The notes beneath the pieces are model-generated. The model was not told the origin of the DNA and searched no databases. It saw only the letters and a list, made by a program, of their open reading frames with translations. Position numbers and translations under genes: made by a program. 47,500 bases of DNA from Acidimicrobiaceae bacterium. GTDB lineage: Bacteria > Actinomycetota > Acidimicrobiia > Acidimicrobiales > RAAP-2. The stretch covers positions 1 to 47,500 of the forward strand of contig DAHVAJ010000052.1 of assembly GCA_027314705.1 (NCBI GenBank). Direction: 5' to 3'. Positions 42,328 to 47,500 of the stretch are shown here, in pieces. Position 1 is the stretch's first letter. Each line of letters starts with the position of its first letter.

Positions 42328-43826
42328 GCCTCGGGCTCGGGGTCGACCGGCGCCGCGCCGTCGTCGGCCTGGGCCGCCGTGGCCACGGGGGACGGCATGG
42401 CCCCGACCCGGACACGAGGGAGCCGGGCGGCGAGGCTCTGGGCCGACCGCGGGACGGCTCGGAGCAGCTCGCGGGCCCGGGCGTCGTCGACCAGCTCGCG
42501 GAGCCTGCCCACCCCTCGTTGCACCTCGCCGGGAGCCGGGCCGGCTGGGTGGTCCGGCTCGTCCCCGACCAGTGCGGGCGGCTGCGGGAACGGCCCGGCC
42601 GCCGGGTCCGGGGCGTCCACCGGAACCGCTCGACCCGCCTCTGCCGCTGGGCCACCTGCGTCGGGCGCCGGCGACCGGAGGTGCGGCACCGATGGACCAC
42701 GCCCCGCCGATGGAGGCGGCACTGGCCCGTCCACGACCTCTTCCTGTTCCTGTTCCTGCGAGCTCGGGCCGTGCCCGAAGGCCCCCGCCGCGTCCTCTCC
42801 GGGCGACGGTGAAGCGTGGACGGCAGGGACGGGCTCGCCCAGGCCGAGGGGCCCGAGAATCCCCATGGCGGCCTTCCGGCCCTCGGCGATGAGCTCGTCG
42901 GTGTCCGAGAAGTCCATGTAGTCGCGCGTCGCCGTGCCCCCGGCGCTGCACACGACGACCTCCACCCCCGGGGGGACCGTGGCCAGCTCGCGGGTGAACC
43001 GTGCATGCACGGCGACAAAGAGGGCGTTGAGCATGACCTCGACCGGGCGCCGGGCCGGTGGTGGTGCGTAGTCGAGCGGGCCGCACAGCAGGACCACGAC
43101 CCGGGTTGCGCCCGCCTCGATGGCCCGGCTGATCGGGACGTTGTCCACCACCCCACCGTCGACGAGCCGGTCCCCGTCGAGCTCCACCGGTGGGAAGATC
43201 GCCGGGATGGCCGCCGAGGCGAGGATGGCGTCGACCGCCGGCCCGCTGGTCAGCCACCGCTCCGACCCGTCGACGAGCGAGGTGGCGACGACCTCGAAGG
43301 GGACGCGGGCGTCCTCGAGGCGCTCGAAGGTGAGCCCTTCCTCGACGATCCGCCGCAGGCCGCTGTTCGGGTGCACCGAGGGCCGTTGCTGGAGGAACTG
43401 CCACGGTCCGTGGACAAGTCGCTGAGGGTAGATGTCCCCGCTCCTGATCCCCCTCCAGACCCCGGTGATGCGCTCGACGCCCTCGACGGTGGGGTCGCCG
43501 GCGAAGCCGGCACCGTTGACCGCCCCGACGGAGGCGCCGTAGACGCGATCGGGCACGAAGCCGTGCTCGGCGAGGACCTGGAGCATGCCCACCTGGACGG
43601 CGCCGCGTGTGCCCCCGCCACCGAGCACCAGCGCCGTCACGGAGCGCGGCGCGGCATCGGTCTCCTGCCGGGCACCGGCGGCCCGTTGCTCCTGTTCCCA
43701 CGCTCGGCGCGCCGCCGCCCCGTTGCGGAGGATGAACGGGACCACCAGGACGAGCAGGACGACGACCCCGGCGACGAAGAGCCCGAAGACGAGGTCGAAC
43801 GCCGTGATGGCAGCAGCGTTCGTCAC
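42270..43826 (-). CDS. Patatin-like phospholipase, membrane-anchored
   Basis: A 518-residue protein. It has an N-terminal membrane helix (about residues 10-33), then a patatin domain with oxyanion motif 'GGGGTRG' (69-75), nucleophile Ser99 in 'GASVG' and the catalytic Asp in 'DGGVVDN'. The dyad is complete, so acyl hydrolase activity is likely. The C-terminal 150 residues are Pro/Ala/Glu-rich and probably disordered. GTG 43826 is chosen so as to include the membrane helix; longer readings are unstructured. The stop is TAG at 42270, inside the convergent acyltransferase gene. Confidence 0.9.
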   Translation of the reverse strand: MTNAAAITAFDLVFGLFVAGVVVLLVLVVPFILRNGAAARRAWEQEQRAAGARQETDAAPRSVTALVLGGGGTRGAVQVGMLQVLAEHGFVPDRVYGASVGAVNGAGFAGDPTVEGVERITGVWRGIRSGDIYPQRLVHGPWQFLQQRPSVHPNSGLRRIVEEGLTFERLEDARVPFEVVATSLVDGSERWLTSGPAVDAILASAAIPAIFPPVELDGDRLVDGGVVDNVPISRAIEAGATRVVVLLCGPLDYAPPPARRPVEVMLNALFVAVHARFTRELATVPPGVEVVVCSAGGTATRDYMDFSDTDELIAEGRKAAMGILGPLGLGEPVPAVHASPSPGEDAAGAFGHGPSSQEQEQEEVVDGPVPPPSAGRGPSVPHLRSPAPDAGGPAAEAGRAVPVDAPDPAAGPFPQPPALVGDEPDHPAGPAPGEVQRGVGRLRELVDDARARELLRAVPRSAQSLAARLPRVRVGAMPSPVATAAQADDGAAPVDPEPEAQPVAPPASDERSQPTPGR

Positions 43827-43868
43827 CCGGCCAAGGCTAGCGGCGGGGCCGGGCCGGCCGGTGCGACC

Positions 43869-43901
43869 GGCTCGAGGTGGGGGCGGGCTCGAGGTGGGGG
43901 C
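43869..43901. repeat. 16-bp direct repeat, period 17, two copies
   Basis: GGCTCGAGGTGGGGGC occurs twice, separated by one base, in the divergent gap between the patatin gene and the nuclease-fold pair. It could be a paired regulator site or a slippage repeat. Confidence 0.65.
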
Positions 43902-43935
43902 CGTCCCTGTGACACCCGGGCGGCACACTCGCGCC

Positions 43936-45270
43936 ATGCCCGCCCCTGAGCTCGCCACGACGCCGACGGCTCCCCCCGGCACCGGCAGCGGGCTCGCCGA
44001 CGACGCCGTGGTGACCGACGACGCCGTGGACGTCGGGGACGCCGTTGGCACGGCGGCGGGGACCGGTCGACCGGTGGCGGGCAGGGGGCTCGTCGGGGAG
44101 GCGGGTGACGCGCTCACGCTCCTCCGGCTACCGGGCCAGGCGAGGCTCGCCGCCGAGCCCGGCCTCGTCGGCCACGTCCGCTCGCGGCTGGTCGCCGCGC
44201 TGGGTCCCGGGCGTCGTGGGCCCACGACGCCCGATAGGGGAGCACCGACGGCGCGTGGCCCGCTGCCGCCGAGCCCGGCAACCCCCGGGCCGGACCGGGT
44301 CGTGCTCACGCGGTCCGTCGTCAACCGTGCGCTCGCATGCCCGCTTCACGGGACCGTCCCCGGCACCGGCACCGGCAGCGACGCCAGCGCCGGGCCTGAC
44401 CTGGCGCTCGCCCGGGCGGCGCTGGTGCGTGCGCTCTTCCGCCAGCTCTTGACCGTGGGGTCGATCGGCGACCCGCTGGCCGACGGGCTCGAGGCGCTCG
44501 AGTCGGACCCGTCCGAGGCGCCGCTCGCCCGTTGTGTGCAGGTCCTCCCCCGGGCTCGCCGGGACGCGCTCGCACGTGACGTCGCCGGGCACGCCCGCCA
44601 GCTGACCGCCCACTGGTGCCGGCCCGCACCCGCGTGGCTCCCCCGCACCGCCGTTCGGCTCCACGCCGCCCTCGGGACCTCCGGCTTCGAACTCGCCGGG
44701 CACGTCGACCTCGCGGTCGGGGAGCCCTCGCCCGACCGGGCGTCCGTGGCCCTCGTCTCGCTCCGGACCGGCGACCGCAGCCCGGTCCACGAGCTCGACC
44801 GGCACCTCGCGGCGCTCGCCTACACGCTCAGCCAGGGAGTACCGCCCTTCTCCGTGGCCACCTTCTACTCGGCGACGGGAACCCTGGCCGTCGACGCCGT
44901 GGACCTCGCGATGCTCGAACGCGCCGCCGACCGCGTCGCCGCGGCGGCGAGGCGGATCGCCGGGGGGCACCAGGACGACCGCGTTGCCGCTGGATCGGAG
45001 GACGCCCGCTGCCCGTGGTGTGGCGACCTCCCGGCGTCGGGCTCGACGCTCGCAGACGCCGTCGCCGGAGCGGGCGGCGGGCTCGCAGGAGGCGTTACCG
45101 GGCTTCGCCACGGACCGGGGGGCTACCCCGCGACCGCTCGTCAGACCGGTCAGGTGTCGCAGCCGACCGGTCGGGTCGCCGGGCAGCACGGTGCGGGGCG
45201 TCCAGGCGCCGGAGGCCCGGTGCCTCCGACCTCGCCGTACGGGTCGTGCCGGCGGCACCGCCGGCGATGA
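43936..45270 (+). CDS. PD-(D/E)XK-fold (RecB/Cas4-like) protein with degenerate active site
   Basis: A 444-residue protein. After a low-complexity N-terminus, 'VLTRSVVNRALACPLHG' (Cys135) resembles the opening 'S-x-S-x-L-x-x-x-x-x-C-P' of RecB/Cas4-type nucleases. Then 'GHVDLAVG' (Asp258) and a strand 'VALVSLRTGDRSP', where the usual Asp/Glu-x-Lys is Ser275-Leu-Arg277. 'LAALAYTLSQGVPPFSVATF' matches the helix and strand that follow in active members. A Cys pair 'CPWCG' (359-362) near the end recalls the iron-sulphur cysteines of AddB/Cas4. I infer the fold, with a probably inactive or altered catalytic site. The stop overlaps the next gene's start (ATGA), so the two form an operon. Confidence 0.6.
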   Translation: MPAPELATTPTAPPGTGSGLADDAVVTDDAVDVGDAVGTAAGTGRPVAGRGLVGEAGDALTLLRLPGQARLAAEPGLVGHVRSRLVAALGPGRRGPTTPDRGAPTARGPLPPSPATPGPDRVVLTRSVVNRALACPLHGTVPGTGTGSDASAGPDLALARAALVRALFRQLLTVGSIGDPLADGLEALESDPSEAPLARCVQVLPRARRDALARDVAGHARQLTAHWCRPAPAWLPRTAVRLHAALGTSGFELAGHVDLAVGEPSPDRASVALVSLRTGDRSPVHELDRHLAALAYTLSQGVPPFSVATFYSATGTLAVDAVDLAMLERAADRVAAAARRIAGGHQDDRVAAGSEDARCPWCGDLPASGSTLADAVAGAGGGLAGGVTGLRHGPGGYPATARQTGQVSQPTGRVAGQHGAGRPGAGGPVPPTSPYGSCRRHRRR

Positions 45271-46316
45271 CCGCGCCGACGGAGCTCCTCCTCGGCACGG
45301 CGAGCGCCGCTTTCACGACCGCCGACCTCGCGGCGGTCCGGTCGTCGCTCCGCGATCGGCTCTGCCACCCTCACGCCACCAGCGTCGACCTCGAGGTGCG
45401 ACCCGACGTGCTGCGCGACCCGGCGCGAGCTGCGGGGTCGGACCGCTTCCGGTGGTCACCGGCCACCGTCCGCCGGTCGCTCGGCCTGGCCGCGCTGGAC
45501 GCATGTGCGGCGGGCAGGTTCCGGACCCCGGCCGAGGCCGTCATCGGCGTGGCCGACGAGGCGGTCGACGCGTGGCAGCGGACGGGATGGCGGCAGTTCC
45601 ACTGGGAGCCGTGGCTCGCCACCGCCGGCCCGGGTGCTCGCGGCGCGGTGCTCGCCGAGGCTACGACGTGGGCGTCGCTCCTCTGGCCCATGCTCGACTG
45701 GCAGGGCCTCACCACGCAGCGCCAAGTGCGCTTCGGAGGTCCCGCTCGACGGGTCACCTTCGCCGGCGGCCCCGTGGGGCGGCTCCGGGCACGCGCCGAC
45801 GTCCGGGTCGGCCGACCCGGTGCCAGTGAGGGGCATCCTGGGGACGGCGTGCAGCCAGGGGGTAGCGAGCGCCCGGATGGCGAGGGCTCGCGACGCCGTG
45901 ATGTGCAGGGGAACAGCGGGCCGGGCGCCGAGGGCGGCGCCGGGACCAGCGCGAGAGACGACGCAGGCGAGCACGTGACATCCAGCACCGTCGTGACGGT
46001 GTGCGCCGGCACGCCGGGGCCGACGTGGCGCGCCGAGCTCGCGCTGGTGGCTCTCGTCGACCTGCTGGCCGGCCCGCCGCGGCCGACCGCCCGCCGCGTG
46101 GTCGGCCTGTGGCCCGAGTCCTGCACCGCTCGGTCGCTCGACGTCGGGCGGGACGAGCTCGAGGTCGCTGCACGCGCCGTCATCGACGTGGTCGGTGCCG
46201 TCGTCGGCGCCGCAGTCCGTGTGGCCGCAGGTCCGGAGGCAGGTGCCGCCACCGCCAGCTCACCCGGCGGCAGCGAGCAGTCGGCCCACCCGGCTGTGCA
46301 GGAGGAGGCCGCCTGA
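45267..46316 (+). CDS. Partner protein of the nuclease-fold operon, possibly a second degenerate PD-(D/E)XK protein
   Basis: I do not recognise a named family for this 349-residue protein. Its layout echoes the upstream gene: a helical N-terminal half, then 'LRARADVRVG' (Asp178), a strand 'TVVTVCAGTPGPTW', a helix 'RAELALVALVDLL' and a strand 'RRVVGLWPESC'. The equivalent of the catalytic Lys is missing. A 50-residue Gly/Ser/Asp/Arg-rich insertion separates the Asp strand from the next strand. The start ATG at 45267 overlaps the upstream stop, so the proteins are made together and may form a heterodimer. The IS5-type element begins 54 bases after its stop. Confidence 0.6.
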   Translation: MTAPTELLLGTASAAFTTADLAAVRSSLRDRLCHPHATSVDLEVRPDVLRDPARAAGSDRFRWSPATVRRSLGLAALDACAAGRFRTPAEAVIGVADEAVDAWQRTGWRQFHWEPWLATAGPGARGAVLAEATTWASLLWPMLDWQGLTTQRQVRFGGPARRVTFAGGPVGRLRARADVRVGRPGASEGHPGDGVQPGGSERPDGEGSRRRDVQGNSGPGAEGGAGTSARDDAGEHVTSSTVVTVCAGTPGPTWRAELALVALVDLLAGPPRPTARRVVGLWPESCTARSLDVGRDELEVAARAVIDVVGAVVGAAVRVAAGPEAGAATASSPGGSEQSAHPAVQEEAA

Positions 46317-46366
46317 CCCGAACGGTCCCGGAAGCCGGGCGTGGGGCAGGTGCCGGCCTCAGAGCC

Positions 46367-47224
46367 TCAGCGGATAGGGACGCATCCCGGTGACCACCGG
46401 TTGCGCCAGTCGATGAGCTTGGCGGTGATCAGGAACACGATGGCGAGGGCGAGCTGAGCCCGGCGGTGGAGTGGCCTGCGGTCGGTGTTGCGCCGGAGCT
46501 GTCCGAAGTTCGAGAGCCAGGAGTTGGTCCGCTCGACCGGCCACCGGGGGCCGAGGGCGATTGGTGCCTTCTTGCGCCGACCTGCCTTGGCTCGAGGTCG
46601 GCACTTCGGGATGACGTGCTCGACGTGACGCTCATCGAGCGCCTGGCGCACGAAGGCGAAGTCGTAGCCCCGGTCGAGGTGGAGGGTCTCGACGTCAGCC
46701 AACAGCCCGCGGGTCGCGACCTCGTCGACCGTGTCGGCGAGGAGCTTGCAGTCGTTGGTGTTGGCCGCTGCCACCACCCAGCCCACGGGGATGCCGTCCT
46801 CGCTCGTGGCGATGGACCACTTCCAGCCCGATCGCCCGTTGTCGGTGCAGTTGGGCCCCGTTCCTTCCCCACCAGCAGGGGCTTTGTGCTGGGAGCCGTC
46901 GATGGCGACGTCGTCGAGGGTGAGCCCGATGATCTTGTCGTAGGCGCAGAGGGCCTCCTCGGCAACGATGTCGAACACGCCAGCGGCGATCCACTCGTCC
47001 CGTCTCGCCCGCACGGTCGTGTCCGAGGCTTTGCTGCCGCAGAGCCGCTCGGCGTCCTCCCACGAGCAGCCGGTCACCAACCGGACGAGCATCACCTCGA
47101 AGCAGTCCCTGTCGGGGAGCCGGCGGCGATGGCAACCCAGGGGATGGGTCTTCGGTGCCGGTGGCACCAGGGGTTCGATCGCAGCCCAGACGGTATCGAC
47201 CACCTCGGGATCGAGCGCGCGCAT
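46367..47224 (-). CDS. IS5-family DDE transposase
   Basis: A 285-residue transposase. An N-terminal region ('GCSWEDAERLCGSKASDTTV') serves as DNA-binding helix-turn-helix. The DDE catalytic core follows: Asp in 'DDVAIDGSQHKAP', Asp in 'LHLDRGYDFAF' and Glu in 'PVERTNSWL' with the family's downstream Arg/Leu helix. The ATG at 47224 is chosen; an in-frame ATG at 47278 would add 18 residues. The coding region runs through the left terminal repeat, and the stop codon lies just outside it. It appears intact. Confidence 0.92.
   Translation of the reverse strand: MRALDPEVVDTVWAAIEPLVPPAPKTHPLGCHRRRLPDRDCFEVMLVRLVTGCSWEDAERLCGSKASDTTVRARRDEWIAAGVFDIVAEEALCAYDKIIGLTLDDVAIDGSQHKAPAGGEGTGPNCTDNGRSGWKWSIATSEDGIPVGWVVAAANTNDCKLLADTVDEVATRGLLADVETLHLDRGYDFAFVRQALDERHVEHVIPKCRPRAKAGRRKKAPIALGPRWPVERTNSWLSNFGQLRRNTDRRPLHRRAQLALAIVFLITAKLIDWRNRWSPGCVPIR
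46370..46384 (+). repeat. Left terminal inverted repeat of the IS
   Basis: GCGGATAGGGACGCA; it overlaps the last codons of the transposase gene, which reads from the other end. Confidence 0.8.
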
Positions 47225-47348
47225 GATGGTGGGGTACCTCCACTTGGTCGTCGGTGGGTGTGACGGCACCCCGATCATCTCGGGGCCACCCCCACGACCG
47301 GTGGATGGTCACCGGCCCCTGCAGGGAGATCCTTGACAGGGCCGCGCC

Positions 47349-47363
47349 TACGTCCCTATCCGC
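47349..47363 (-). repeat. Right terminal inverted repeat of the IS
   Basis: The minus strand reads GCGGATAGGGACGTA, 14 of 15 bases equal to the left repeat. It lies 125 bases upstream of the chosen transposase start. Confidence 0.8.
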
Positions 47364-47442
47364 GCGCTGGCTCACCCTGAATCCACCGATCGAACTCGCG
47401 CGTGACCTGGGGGAATGACCCCTGACCATGCGCGGAAAATGC

Positions 47443-47458
47443 CCTTCCACCAGGAAGG
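47443..47458. other. Hairpin in the unassigned right end of the window
   Basis: CCTTCC-ACCA-GGAAGG forms a perfect 6-bp stem. It is followed by an ATG (47459) that opens a short reading frame running off the window end, too short to judge. Nothing else is recognised in 47364-47500. Confidence 0.35.
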
Positions 47459-47500
47459 ATGGGAGTTGCTGAGACAACCGTCCTGACCTGGAGGAAAGGG

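Larger units (their letters stand above)
46370..47363. mobile_element. IS5-type insertion sequence, complete
   Basis: An element of about 994 bp bounded by matching inverted ends: GCGGATAGGGACGCA at 46370-46384 and the complement of GCGGATAGGGACGTA at 47349-47363, with one mismatch in 15. It holds one transposase gene. A clear target duplication is not visible (TCA on the left versus GCG on the right if the repeats start at GCGG; a 2-bp GC if they start at GGAT). Name not assigned. Confidence 0.85.

Noticed and set aside
25817-46370. Genomic island inserted at tRNA-Ser(GCU)
   Set aside because: The accessory region lies on the 5' side of this complete tRNA, whereas integration normally uses the 3' end; no second partial tRNA-Ser copy was seen at the far side.
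47459-47500. Start of another gene at the right edge
   Set aside because: Only 14 codons are visible, and the ribosome-like AGGAAGG is directly against the ATG; too little to call.

Overview
The window is very GC-rich, dense DNA with short intergenic gaps and many GTG starts. Its gene content (F420-type oxidoreductases, Lsr2-like domain, TTG/GTG starts, rimO-pgsA-cinA-recA order, actinobacterial LexA box, Streptomyces-type 11-bp PHO boxes) points to a high-GC actinobacterium, possibly of the Acidimicrobiia; the class is inference.

Left edge (1-510): a small excisionase-type HTH gene reading out of the window, a perfect dyad in its leader, and a degenerate tRNA-Thr-like sequence. Together these look like the end of an integrated element.

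0.5-26 kb is mostly housekeeping and conserved metabolism. In order it holds an SDR/TetR divergent pair with two operator palindromes, two tandem 71-residue Cys/His-rich small proteins, and a phosphate symporter and phoU sharing an 11-bp phased PHO-box array. Next come enoyl-CoA hydratase, a PPOX-class F420 protein, an SDR and the helicase lhr. These are followed by a DUF3054 membrane protein, another SDR, an HTH-citrate synthase fusion facing a CBS-citrate synthase fusion, SnoaL-like and luciferase-like (LLM) genes, and a Tat-exported dimethylformamidase-like protein. The core block recA, DUF3048, cinA, pgsA, rimO and tRNA-Ser(GCU) closes this part.

26-46 kb is more accessory. It holds a MarR regulator facing a secreted lipase/hotdog-protein pair, an ERCC4-nuclease/Lsr2 fusion, alanine dehydrogenase, an exported SGNH hydrolase, an unrecognised protein with a nuclease-like motif, Fur, and a CocE-type lipoprotein hydrolase coupled to TetR. 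A second TetR follows a cytochrome P450 with a palindromic operator. Then come an EthD protein, a hexapeptide acyltransferase, a patatin, and a coupled pair of proteins that look like PD-(D/E)XK folds with degenerate active sites. Short tandem repeats (13-33 bp units) are concentrated in this half.

Right edge (46.37-47.36 kb): one complete IS5-type insertion sequence with matching terminal inverted repeats, followed by an unassigned 137-base tail. The best candidates for undescribed biology are the degenerate nuclease-fold pair, the ERCC4-Lsr2 fusion, the twin small Cys proteins and the facing pair of domain-fused citrate synthases.
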